From Sulfurovaceae bacterium (lineage in GTDB: Bacteria > Campylobacterota > Campylobacteria > Campylobacterales > Sulfurovaceae): a DNA stretch of 64,000 nt. The notes below the pieces were generated by a model. The model did not search any database. It was not told where the DNA came from and saw only the letters and a program-made list of their open reading frames with translations. Below are positions 53,732 through 62,131 of this stretch, in pieces (the stretch's first letter is position 1; each line of letters opens with the position of its first letter). The stretch spans positions 227,507 through 291,506 of the forward strand of contig JAQTLV010000001.1 of assembly GCA_028714675.1 (NCBI GenBank). Direction: 5' to 3'. Made by a program: the position numbers and the translations under genes.

Positions 53732-54419
53732 ACAAATTTTAATAACAGCCAGCTTACTTTTTGTTTCGATACTTTTTTTTGGAAAAAGCGGAGTAGATTT
53801 ATACATACAAGATCAATTTTATAATTTTCAAACACATAAATGGATACTTGACGAAACTCTACAGCCTTGGAAGTTTATATTTTATGATGGCATTAAAAGA
53901 GCCTTGCTTATAGTTGGAGCTATTTTTATCATAGTTTATATATATTCTATGCTCAAAAATAAACTAAAAAGCTATCAAAAAGGACTTTTGATAGTAGTAG
54001 TATCAAGCATATTAGTTCCAGGTATTGTTGGCGGATTAAAACAAACTACAAATATGCCATGTCCACATGCGGAAATAAGATACAATGGAGAGATGCCTAG
54101 AACAGCTGTTTGGGAATGTTATACCCCAGAGTATGCCAACAAAAAGACTAGAGAATGTTGGCCAGCAGGTCATGCTAGTGGCGGGTTTGCCCTGCTTAGT
54201 TTATATTTTTTATTTCATTCTAGAAGAAATAGGATTTTAGCTCTAAGTGGTGCGATGGTAATTGGTTGGAGTATGGGGATATATAAAATGCTAGTTGGGG
54301 ATCATTTCTTTAGCCATACGGTTATAACTATGATTTTAGCATGGCTTCTTATACTTATAATAGTTAAATTTGTAAATAAAATATCTCGATATAAACAAAT
54401 GGAGGAATCTAATGTATAA
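53718..54419 (+). CDS. PAP2-family membrane phosphatase
   Basis: 233 residues. The three PAP2 motifs: KQTTNMPCPH (variant of KxxxxxxRP), PAGHASGG and GDHFFSHTVITM. About six helices. Lipid-A 1- or 4'-phosphatases and undecaprenyl-pyrophosphate phosphatases share this fold. The coupling to eptA (14-base overlap) favours lipid-A dephosphorylation before phosphoethanolamine addition, as in Helicobacter LpxE/EptA, but this is inference. Confidence 0.85.
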   Translation: MKINKQILITASLLFVSILFFGKSGVDLYIQDQFYNFQTHKWILDETLQPWKFIFYDGIKRALLIVGAIFIIVYIYSMLKNKLKSYQKGLLIVVVSSILVPGIVGGLKQTTNMPCPHAEIRYNGEMPRTAVWECYTPEYANKKTRECWPAGHASGGFALLSLYFLFHSRRNRILALSGAMVIGWSMGIYKMLVGDHFFSHTVITMILAWLLILIIVKFVNKISRYKQMEESNV

Positions 54420-54735
54420 AAACATCTTTGTATTTTTAGTTGTGATTAGTCAGGTAGCAAGTGCAGGTAATGGCTTTGCAAGTGAATTTAGCCATTTTGC
54501 TGGTGGGCTTATAATGACAGCTTTGGTAGCATTTATGGTATTTAAATACTTTCCAAAATATAAAACAAAAAGTGTATTAATCGGTTTTTTGGTAAGTCTA
54601 CTTTATGTTTTTATAGATCAATCCATAGACTACATAAAATATGGTAAATTTTTAGATCAATTATTGGATTTTACAGTACATGTGATAGGTTCACTTATAA
54701 GTGTATATATAGGATATAAGGTCATAAAGAAATAA
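54412..54735 (+). CDS. small membrane protein in the eptA operon
   Basis: 107 residues, an apparent signal or first helix ending in VASAG followed by three hydrophobic helices. The segment HFAGGLIMTALVAF and FIDQSIDYIKYG have polar membrane residues but no named motif. It overlaps the PAP2 gene by 8 bases, which implies coupled expression and a related envelope role. Function unknown. Confidence 0.6.
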   Translation: MYKNIFVFLVVISQVASAGNGFASEFSHFAGGLIMTALVAFMVFKYFPKYKTKSVLIGFLVSLLYVFIDQSIDYIKYGKFLDQLLDFTVHVIGSLISVYIGYKVIKK

Positions 54736-54756
54736 ATTTTACAATTAAAGTGTTAA

Positions 54757-54800
54757 GAGAAGTAGGTAATGAGTTGTATTATCACTACACATTACTTCTC
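54757..54800. terminator. terminator between convergent genes
   Basis: Long imperfect hairpin: GAGAAGT-(AGG)-TAATG pairs with CATTACTTCTC across a 18-base loop; followed by CTTTGTTTT on the plus strand. It separates the eptA operon from the convergent DUF3829 gene. Confidence 0.65.
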
Positions 54801-54807
54801 CTTTGTT

Positions 54808-55752
54808 TTAATATTTAAACATATGCAGAAAGTCAATCATATTGTTATATTCACGAATCATTGAGTCATAATCATTGTCATTAGGGTTTGCTTTTATAGA
54901 TCTAGCACTGCCCAAAATTCTATTTAATTGATCAAGTTCTGACGTATAACTTGATTTTTTATCATCATTATTACTATCAATCTCTTTCTTTAAGTTAGCC
55001 AATTCTTTATCTAAGTCTGCTATTAGAGTAGCCACCTTAGCATCAGTTTTTGGATCTTTGGACTCTGAAATAACAGTAATCAAATCATTTGCTATAAGTA
55101 AACTTTGTTTCAATGAAGCCGCTCTATAGTTGCCATTGTCTTTATGATATTTAATTTCATCGAGTCTATTTTGTCTTTCTAAAGCAGAAATTGCACTTCC
55201 AAGCTCATGGTAAACCACATTAAATTGTGACCATTTATCAACAAACTCTTTATTTTGTCCTTTTATAAATGCGAAATTATCATCCATGTATTTTTTTGAA
55301 TCAAAATAAGGTTTAATGTCTGTTGCTTGTTTAAGTAGTGGTTCTGCGATAGCTAAAAACTTTTTGCCCACTTCGTCTATTTGTGCAAATTTCCCATCGC
55401 TTGTTTCCATTGTTTGTGCTTTTTTTACATTCTCTATCGCTCTAGTCATAGCATCTGTACTTAGGAATATACTTGGATTGCTAATGTTGGCGCCATTGTT
55501 AAAGTCCTGATCCTTATATTCTTTTAAAGAATTATCAGGACCCTTGTCAAAAGGCCAAAACCACTTATTGATATCATTATAAGCATCAACATATTGATTA
55601 AATTTCTCTATACTTGATTGATCACTTTTTTGTGAAGGCTCACTTGCTTCACTTATTTTGTTTGTTTCATTGATTTCGTTTTTTTCATCTTTACCGCATC
55701 CTTGGATTACAAATAAAGCTAGTAATATCAACATAATCGATTTGAATTTCAT
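54808..55752 (-). CDS. DUF3829 (YiiG-like) lipoprotein
   Basis: 314 residues. Lipobox VIQGC at about residue 19 makes it an envelope lipoprotein. After a Glu/Ser-rich linker comes a helical domain with KFNQYVDAYNDINKWFWP, the DUF3829 opening. Function of the family is unknown. Gene is monocistronic; the 200-base upstream gap is extremely AT-rich and I see no defined promoter pair in it. Confidence 0.75.
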   Translation of the reverse strand: MKFKSIMLILLALFVIQGCGKDEKNEINETNKISEASEPSQKSDQSSIEKFNQYVDAYNDINKWFWPFDKGPDNSLKEYKDQDFNNGANISNPSIFLSTDAMTRAIENVKKAQTMETSDGKFAQIDEVGKKFLAIAEPLLKQATDIKPYFDSKKYMDDNFAFIKGQNKEFVDKWSQFNVVYHELGSAISALERQNRLDEIKYHKDNGNYRAASLKQSLLIANDLITVISESKDPKTDAKVATLIADLDKELANLKKEIDSNNDDKKSSYTSELDQLNRILGSARSIKANPNDNDYDSMIREYNNMIDFLHMFKY

Positions 55753-55954
55753 TTTTACTCCTAAGTTTTAAATTAAAATTATAAAATTTATAAAAGTATT
55801 TTATTAATTTTATAAATATATTATATTCTAATTTATTTAATTTTTTTCATACAAATTAACATTTTTTTAGATGAATTAGATGAAATTAAAAAATTTAGCA
55901 ACTTGCTTATCTGAGAATATAAGAAATAAAATATAAATTTGTTGGATTGTGTTT

Positions 55955-56323
55955 TGGTGGAGGTGTGGGGGATTGAACCCCAGTCCTAAAATAGCTCGAA
56001 TTATGACTCTACATGCTTAGATGATATTGATAAATCTCATAATGCTTCGCTCAATACCCAAAGCTACACATTACCAGCCTAAAATTTCATCTATTGAGTA
56101 GGCGATCAATAGAATAAGTTATCAATTTATGATACCTAAAAATCTACCTATGATAACACTTGGTAGCAAGGCACTCCTAAAGTTTGTTAAACTTACGCAG
56201 CTAAAGCGTAAGCAGGAGAATAATTTGTATTTTTTGCGTTTATTCGCGTTGAGCCGTATAACGGAAATGCTCAGTCCGACATGCACATAATCCATACTAC
56301 TCCAGTCGAAACCAGTCACCCCC
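55955..56323 (-). ncRNA. ssrA: transfer-messenger RNA (ssrA)
   Basis: 369 bases. The 5' end GGGGGTGACTGGTTTCGACT pairs with the 3' end CACCTCCACCA (7 bp, CCA encoded at 55955-55957), giving the alanine-tRNA-like domain; the T arm GGGGTTCAATCCCC is intact. The tag frame at 56193-56237 encodes AKNTNYSPAYALAA followed by TAA, resembling the Helicobacter/Campylobacter tags that end APAYAKAA. It rescues stalled ribosomes with SmpB, which is not encoded nearby. Confidence 0.95.
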
Positions 56324-56372
56324 ATGTAATCTGTCTTGTACAGATAAATATTGAGGAAGGATCAATGGGCGA

Positions 56373-56401
56373 ATTCTAACACTTTTGCTTATTAATGTCA
56401 A
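56373..56401 (-). promoter_or_regulatory. sigma70-type promoter of ssrA
   Basis: On the minus strand: TTGACA (56401-56396), 17-bp spacer, TAGAAT (56378-56373). It would start transcription roughly 40 bases before the mature 5' end, leaving a leader for RNase P to remove. Confidence 0.65.
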
Positions 56402-56421
56402 TAGCAACAAAAGTAAGTGAA

Positions 56422-57429
56422 TTAATCGACGACAACCCTATGGATATTTGCATGTAATGCACAAGTTATCTCGTAACTAATAGTACCAAAATGTTTTGCT
56501 GCAATATTGGCATCTTCCATGATGCAAACTTCATTATCATCACCTTCAAGTGATATGAGATCCATGGAAACTCTACCCAATATTTTTTTTCCATCAGGAG
56601 TTGCATATGGGTTTTTAGTATCGCCTCTTCTCCATCCATCGCCATATCCTAACTCATAAGTAGAAACCATCATTTCTTTTGGAGTTGTAAATTCTCCTCC
56701 ATATCCAACTCTCATACCCTTTTTGAGTTTTCTTGTTGAAACCTTTTTGGCAAAAAGCGACATAACAGGCTTTAATTCTACATAATCAAATGTTCTATCC
56801 ATAGGATTGCATCCATACGCGCCTATGCCAACTCTAACTAAATCTTCTTTGAACTCTTTCGTTCTCAATATTCCAGCAGAGTTGTCTATATGAGATCTAA
56901 CATTTTCAAATCCAAATGATTTTAGTATTTCTTTTGCTCTTTGAAAATTTTTATATTGATAAAACCATTCACTTCCAAGTTCATCAGCAGATGCAAAATG
57001 GCTCATAATGCCAACTAAATTAATATTTTTATCTTTTATTGTCTGTGTAGCTTTTTCAATTTCATCAATCATTATGCCATTTCTATGCATTCCAGTATCT
57101 ATCTTAAGCTCTATCCTTGTACCTTCTGGACATAATATAAGTTTTTCTATAGAGTTAATAGCATAAGATAGTTTTGGCGATGGAATAAGTGTGCCACCTA
57201 AAACTATAATATCATCAAAAAGTTCTTCAATCTCTTTTGCTTCTTCATAATTTCTAACAACAGCTTTTTTGATGCCAAAATCGCGTGCTATTTTACCAAC
57301 TTTTCCTACACCATGCCCATACGCATTATCTTTTAACACAATTGCTATTTTGTCCACCGAGCCGGTTTTCAGCGCAATTTGGTTAAGATTATGTATAAGA
57401 TTTGATTTGTTTATTTTAATATATGCCAT
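56422..57429 (-). CDS. alr: alanine racemase
   Basis: 335 residues. The PLP lysine is in IAIVLKDNAYGHG; the second catalytic Tyr is in RVGYGGEFTT. Other parts: MHRNGI, GDGWRRGD and GRVSMDLISLEG. It makes D-Ala for peptidoglycan. I start at ATG 57429 (MAYIKINKSN), the normal family N-terminus; an ATG five codons upstream (57444) is possible and neither has a good ribosome site. It is divergent from aguA, 41 bases away. Confidence 0.94.
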   Translation of the reverse strand: MAYIKINKSNLIHNLNQIALKTGSVDKIAIVLKDNAYGHGVGKVGKIARDFGIKKAVVRNYEEAKEIEELFDDIIVLGGTLIPSPKLSYAINSIEKLILCPEGTRIELKIDTGMHRNGIMIDEIEKATQTIKDKNINLVGIMSHFASADELGSEWFYQYKNFQRAKEILKSFGFENVRSHIDNSAGILRTKEFKEDLVRVGIGAYGCNPMDRTFDYVELKPVMSLFAKKVSTRKLKKGMRVGYGGEFTTPKEMMVSTYELGYGDGWRRGDTKNPYATPDGKKILGRVSMDLISLEGDDNEVCIMEDANIAAKHFGTISYEITCALHANIHRVVVD

Positions 57430-57470
57430 AAGGCAATTATACACTTTTAAATATAAATATTGGAGCTAAA

Positions 57471-58469
57471 ATGACCAAAAGAATGCCAGCAGAATGGGAA
57501 AAACAAAAAGCAGTATTATTGTCTTTTCCTCATGAAAATAGTGACTGGAATGATAATATAAATTCAGCACTTAGTGTATTTATAAAAATAGCTCAAGCTA
57601 TTGCTTACAAAGAGAGTGTTTATATAGTTTGCGATGATGTTAAAAAGATAAAAGATCTATTTTGTTCCACAAATAATATGAGTTTTATAGAATTGCCAAC
57701 TAACGATACATGGACAAGGGATTATGGTGTTATAACCATAGAAGAAGATGGAAAGACTAAATATCTTGATTTTACATTTGATGGTTGGGGTGGTAAATTT
57801 GAAGCAAAGCTTGACAATGTTGTCAGTCGTGCTTTACAGCAAAAGGGATATTTTGGAACTACACCATTTGAAACTATAGATTTTGTTTTTGAAGGCGGTA
57901 GCATAGAGAGTGATGGGGCAGGAACAATCCTTACTACAAGTGAATGTCTATGCAATCCAAATAGAAATGGAGGGCTTAGTAAAAAAGAGGTTGAGAATAA
58001 GCTAAAAGAGCATTTGGGGGCAAAAAGATTTCTATGGTTGGATTATGGATATCTTTCTGGAGATGATACGGACAGTCATATTGACACATTAGCAAGATTT
58101 GTCAACTTTGATACAATAGTTTATGTCAAATGTGATGACAAAAATGATGAACATCATGAGGCTTTAAGTGCGATGGAAGCGCAACTAAAAGAATTTAGAA
58201 CAGTTGAGTGTAAACCTTACAAACTAGTTGCACTTCCGATGACAAGAGCTATTTACAAAGATGGTGTTAGATTGCCAGCTACTTATGCCAATTTTTTAAT
58301 TACCAATCATGCGCTTATATATCCAACTTATGATGATAAAGCAGATAAAATTGTGGGAAATATATTTAAAGAATTATTTCCAAATTTAGAAATTATTCCT
58401 ATAAATTGTCTTAGGCTTATAGAACAAGGAGGAAGCCTCCATTGCTCTACTATGCAGATAGGAGTTTAG
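57471..58469 (+). CDS. aguA: agmatine deiminase
   Basis: 332 residues, peptidyl-arginine-deiminase fold. Motifs: TWTRDYGVI, FVFEGGSIESDG, DDTDSHIDTLARF and the nucleophile Cys in QGGSLHCSTMQIG. It converts agmatine to N-carbamoylputrescine; the next step is encoded at 59582. The two genes are separated by two opposite-strand secreted-protein genes. Its stop lies 1 base from that of the convergent gene. Confidence 0.94.
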   Translation: MTKRMPAEWEKQKAVLLSFPHENSDWNDNINSALSVFIKIAQAIAYKESVYIVCDDVKKIKDLFCSTNNMSFIELPTNDTWTRDYGVITIEEDGKTKYLDFTFDGWGGKFEAKLDNVVSRALQQKGYFGTTPFETIDFVFEGGSIESDGAGTILTTSECLCNPNRNGGLSKKEVENKLKEHLGAKRFLWLDYGYLSGDDTDSHIDTLARFVNFDTIVYVKCDDKNDEHHEALSAMEAQLKEFRTVECKPYKLVALPMTRAIYKDGVRLPATYANFLITNHALIYPTYDDKADKIVGNIFKELFPNLEIIPINCLRLIEQGGSLHCSTMQIGV

Positions 58470-58470
58470 A

Positions 58471-58785
58471 TTATTCTATTGGCTCACCATCACTTGGTGG
58501 ATTATGTTTTTTGAGATCATTTGGATCCACAACTCCTTCTTTTCCTGTTAAGTCAACAGGTGGTGGGTTATTGACATCATTCCCATCAAAAGCTGAACCA
58601 GCAGTCCCATGTGCACCCTCTAAATCTCCAAAATTTGCTTGATCTACAGCATCTTGCCCAGTATCATCTGCATCTTGCAATTGATCCATTGCACTATTCG
58701 CATATAGTTTTGGTAATAATCCACCATTAGTTGTTATTAATGATGATATTGCCATAAATGCTACAACTTTAACTAATTTTTTCAC
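58471..58785 (-). CDS. small secreted acidic protein of unknown function
   Basis: 104 residues from a GTG at 58785 that follows gaggg; the frame also opens at 58818. Signal peptide VKKLVKVVAFMAISSLITT and a mature part rich in Asp, Gly, Asn and Pro (for example NPPPVDLTGKEG). It has no cysteine and no recognised domain; it is probably disordered in the periplasm. Reality is supported by the signal peptide and ribosome site only. Confidence 0.5.
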   Translation of the reverse strand: MKKLVKVVAFMAISSLITTNGGLLPKLYANSAMDQLQDADDTGQDAVDQANFGDLEGAHGTAGSAFDGNDVNNPPPVDLTGKEGVVDPNDLKKHNPPSDGEPIE

Positions 58786-58883
58786 ATTAAACCCTCTTAA
58801 AAAAATATCGAAGAACAATATACTTCATAGTTTGATTTTACTACTTATGTGTTTAATTGTCAATATAATTGGTAAGTTTAAAA

Positions 58884-59408
58884 TTATTTAGAAAGTTTTC
58901 CATTTTTAAATTTTAAACTTTTTGTTTTTGTAGTTTGTTTGCCACTTTCAAAATCTTCTGTTTCGGTAATTATTGTAACAAGCTTATCAGATATAGTTGT
59001 ATTTGTAGTAGATACATATTCTACAAAGTCAGCATAATAAACAAGCCAAAATGCAATGGCCTTGTTTGATTTATCTAGCTGCACCAAATAAGCAGTACTT
59101 TCATTTTCAGATTCTTTTGCAACAATGATAAATTTTGTATCTTGATTTGCAAAAATCGTATCAATGACTTTGATTTTAGCATAAATATCACTATTGATAT
59201 CTTTTATTATTGTTAGGTTTAATGATTTGATTTCATTGTTTGTTAGTTGTTTTGTACTTTTAATTTTTTTCTCAAAATATGCTTCATTTATGGTACGGTT
59301 TTTTAATGTTTCGCTAATGTGGGTATCGATATTTTGTTGCGAATTGCCATAAGATGCCATTGTTAAACTCAGTAAAAAATATAATATAGTTTTTATCACT
59401 AAATGCAT
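58884..59408 (-). CDS. secreted protein of unknown function
   Basis: 174 residues with a signal peptide (MHLVIKTILYFLLSLTMASYG). The mature part has alternating beta-like strands (DTKFIIVAKESENESTAYLV, KAIAFWLVYYADFVEYV) and no cysteines or catalytic motif. No family is recognised. Possibly in one unit with the gene at 58471 (about 100 bases apart). Confidence 0.6.
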   Translation of the reverse strand: MHLVIKTILYFLLSLTMASYGNSQQNIDTHISETLKNRTINEAYFEKKIKSTKQLTNNEIKSLNLTIIKDINSDIYAKIKVIDTIFANQDTKFIIVAKESENESTAYLVQLDKSNKAIAFWLVYYADFVEYVSTTNTTISDKLVTIITETEDFESGKQTTKTKSLKFKNGKLSK

Positions 59409-59581
59409 TTATTACTCCATTATGTTATTTTTGTGAATACATCTTTTATAAAATGATTATACTATTTGGAGTGTTAATTTTAAATATAATGATTTGAATA
59501 CAATCCTACTCAAACTATGATAAAATATCTTCATTAAAAAACTTTGAGCCAATAAAAGTAAAAAACCCAAAAAGGAAATTA

Positions 59582-60454
59582 ATGAAAGTAGCACTCATTC
59601 AGCAAAAGTATTATGGGTCAAAAGAAGAAACTATAAAAGTAACTTCAGAAAAAATAAAAGAGGCATCAAAAAATGGTGCAAATTTGGTAGTGTTACAAGA
59701 GTTACATCAAAATGAATATTTTTGTCAAAGCGAAGATACCGCATTTTTTGACTATGCAGCAAATTTTGATGATGATGTAAAATATTGGAGCAGTGTAGCA
59801 AAAGAAGCAAATGTAGTTTTGGTTACATCTCTGTTTGAACGCCGTGGAGCAGGACTATATCACAATACAGCTGTTGTATTTGAGAGTGATGGTAGTGTCG
59901 CAGGCAAATATCGCAAGATGCATATTCCTGATGACCCAGGGTTTTATGAGAAATTTTACTTTACTCCAGGGGATTTGGGATTTGAGCCTATAAAAACAAG
60001 CGTTGGCAATCTTGGAGTTTTGGTATGTTGGGATCAATGGTATCCAGAAGCCGCACGCCTTATGGCATTAAAGGGAGCAGATATGCTTATCTATCCAACT
60101 GCTATTGGGTGGTTTGATAATGATAGCCAGGAAGAAAAAAACAGACAATTAGATGCATGGGTAACCATCCAGCGTTCACATGCAATTGCTAACGGTTTAC
60201 CTGTACTTAGTTGTAATCGTGTTGGATTTGAAAAAGATAGTAGTGGTGCAATGGATGGTATTAGATTTTGGGGGAATAGTTTTGTAAGTGGGCCACAAGG
60301 TGAATTAATAGTTAGTGCCAATAGCCAAGATGAGGTAATTTTATACTGTGAACTTGATATGGATAGAATAAAAGCAGTTAGAGATATTTGGCCATTTTTG
60401 CGTGACCGTCGTATAGATGCATATGGTAATATTATTAAAAGGTATTGTGATTGA
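59582..60454 (+). CDS. aguB: N-carbamoylputrescine amidase
   Basis: 290 residues of the nitrilase superfamily. Catalytic triad: Glu in VVLQELHQNEYF, Lys in GKYRKMHIPDD, Cys in LVCWDQWYPE. It hydrolyses N-carbamoylputrescine to putrescine, completing the AguA-AguB route. -10 TATGAT (59516-59521) with a weak TTGAAT upstream. Arginine codons are mostly CGN, unlike many neighbours. Confidence 0.93.
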   Translation: MKVALIQQKYYGSKEETIKVTSEKIKEASKNGANLVVLQELHQNEYFCQSEDTAFFDYAANFDDDVKYWSSVAKEANVVLVTSLFERRGAGLYHNTAVVFESDGSVAGKYRKMHIPDDPGFYEKFYFTPGDLGFEPIKTSVGNLGVLVCWDQWYPEAARLMALKGADMLIYPTAIGWFDNDSQEEKNRQLDAWVTIQRSHAIANGLPVLSCNRVGFEKDSSGAMDGIRFWGNSFVSGPQGELIVSANSQDEVILYCELDMDRIKAVRDIWPFLRDRRIDAYGNIIKRYCD

Positions 60455-60455
60455 T

Positions 60456-61037
60456 ATGGAAAATAAAAAAATAAATACCATTATAGAGAAGATAAAAGCC
60501 CTTGAAAATGAACTTGAAATTGAGGCAAACAAAGAGTATGAGAAATTTAATTGTGAGATATCTCAAAAAAAAGCAGAATTATTTGAGGCATACAAAAGTA
60601 GCAAAGAGGGATTGTTAAAATATTTAGCAACTGCTCCATTGCCATTTATGTTGACTTTTCCTATAATTTGGTCTGTTTTATTTCCAGCACTAATATTGGA
60701 TTTATTTGTAACTATATATCAAGCTATATGTTTTCCAGTTTATAAAATACCAAAAGTCAAACGAAGCGAGTATATCATAGTAGATAGACATAGATTAGGA
60801 TATTTAAACTTTATTGAAAAAATGAATTGTATGTATTGTAGTTATTTCAATGGGCTTACTGGCTATATATCAGAAGTTGCAGGTAGAACAGAACAATTTT
60901 GGTGTCCTATTCGCCACGCAAGTATGACAAAATCAATACATCGTCAATATTCTAATTTTTTACAATATGGTGATAGTGAAAAGTACCATCAAAATTTAGA
61001 TAAATTACGCCAAGAGCTAAAAACACTCGAAGCTTGA
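60456..61037 (+). CDS. conserved membrane-associated protein with Cys motifs, function unknown
   Basis: 193 residues from ATG 60456, one base after the aguB stop. N-terminal coiled coil (IIEKIKALENELEIEANKEY), two hydrophobic helices (about 50-90), then a conserved core with cysteines: KMNCMYCSYFNGLTGY and FWCPIRHASMTK, a possible metal-binding CxxC plus Cys-His set. I recall similar core sequences in uncharacterised proteins of other proteobacteria. No function can be assigned. Confidence 0.7.
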   Translation: MENKKINTIIEKIKALENELEIEANKEYEKFNCEISQKKAELFEAYKSSKEGLLKYLATAPLPFMLTFPIIWSVLFPALILDLFVTIYQAICFPVYKIPKVKRSEYIIVDRHRLGYLNFIEKMNCMYCSYFNGLTGYISEVAGRTEQFWCPIRHASMTKSIHRQYSNFLQYGDSEKYHQNLDKLRQELKTLEA

Positions 61038-61110
61038 TAAGCGGACTAATCAAAATGTAACAATTTTTTTAGTAGAATAATTTTTAGTTATATAAAACTG
61101 GATTTAAAAT

Positions 61111-61431
61111 ATGGATAAGTTAACAAATAATCTCTATAACATTATGTATACCAAAAATACTGAAGTTGGTATTCGTTTAACTGATGCATCACATCCTGTA
61201 TTTAAAGCTCATTTTCCAAACTATCCTGTTTTGCCTGCATTTTTACAGATAGATATAATATCAGAGATTTTCAATCTGGATATCATAGGCATTATCAAAT
61301 CAAAATTCATAGAGCCATTATTTCCACTTGATGAGCTTGTTATTTATAGAGAAGAACAAAATAAAAATATAAAAATAAAATTTAAAAAAAAAGATAAAAT
61401 CACAAGCGAGATAATAGTTGATATCAGATAA
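61111..61431 (+). CDS. hot-dog 3-hydroxyacyl-ACP dehydratase-like protein (aryl-polyene type)
   Basis: 106 residues, FabZ/ApeI-like hot-dog fold. The core HPVFKAHFPNYPVLPAFLQ matches the dehydratase motif, with the catalytic His in KAHFP. It is shorter than FabZ (about 145). In polyene clusters such enzymes dehydrate beta-hydroxyacyl-ACP after each reduction. First visible gene of the putative cluster; a TAGAAT -10-like box lies at 61073-61078. It overlaps the next gene by 14 bases. Confidence 0.75.
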   Translation: MDKLTNNLYNIMYTKNTEVGIRLTDASHPVFKAHFPNYPVLPAFLQIDIISEIFNLDIIGIIKSKFIEPLFPLDELVIYREEQNKNIKIKFKKKDKITSEIIVDIR

Positions 61432-62131
61432 CCTATGCATTGTAATTCCTGTTTACAATAATCCAAAAACTATCAAAAATGTTACACAAGAAGTTATTGC
61501 ATATAATATACCGCTTATTGTAGTTGATGATGGTTCGGACTTGCCTGTAGAAACTTTTATAGATCATAATATAATAATTGTAAAGCATGAAAAAAATATG
61601 GGTAAGGGTGTGGCACTAAGAAGTGGAGCCGCGAAAGCATATAGTATGGGATATAAATTTTGTCTAACAATGGATGGTGATGCACAACATTTTGCAAGTG
61701 ATATTCCTAAATTTTTAGAAAATTTTCATGCTAAAAATAATGAACTTATAGTTGGGGTGCGTGATTTTGATAATTGTAATGCGCCAAAGTCATCTGTTAT
61801 AGGTCGAAAAATAGGAAATTTTTGGGTTTGGGTAGAGACTGGGGTATGGGTGAAAGATACTCAAACTGGTTTTAGATTATATCCAGTAAATTTCTTACAC
61901 TACCAATCATCTACAACTAGATATGAATTTGAAATAGAAAATTTGGTAAATTTTTTGTGGTCTGGTGGGAAGGTATCGGAAGTATCCGTGAAAACAGTTT
62001 ATGATGAAAGCAGAGTGACGCATTTTAATAAAATAAAGGATAATTTTTACATGACTATTTTACATGCAAAGCTAGTGTTAAAACGCATTTTTTTGTTAAA
62101 GGGAATATTAAAAAAAGGGAAAACCGTATGA
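61418..62131 (+). CDS. family 2 glycosyltransferase
   Basis: 237 residues from a TTG at 61418. GT2 motifs: IVIPVYNNPKTI, IVVDDGSD with the nucleotide-binding Asp, GKGVALRSG, and the metal site MDGDAQH. The later DTQTGFRLYP is typical of dolichyl-phosphate-mannose-synthase-like members. There is no acyltransferase domain, which some polyene-cluster GT2 proteins have. It probably decorates or transfers the polyene; acceptor is unknown. It overlaps the lyase gene by 4 bases. Confidence 0.85.
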   Translation: MISDNLCIVIPVYNNPKTIKNVTQEVIAYNIPLIVVDDGSDLPVETFIDHNIIIVKHEKNMGKGVALRSGAAKAYSMGYKFCLTMDGDAQHFASDIPKFLENFHAKNNELIVGVRDFDNCNAPKSSVIGRKIGNFWVWVETGVWVKDTQTGFRLYPVNFLHYQSSTTRYEFEIENLVNFLWSGGKVSEVSVKTVYDESRVTHFNKIKDNFYMTILHAKLVLKRIFLLKGILKKGKTV

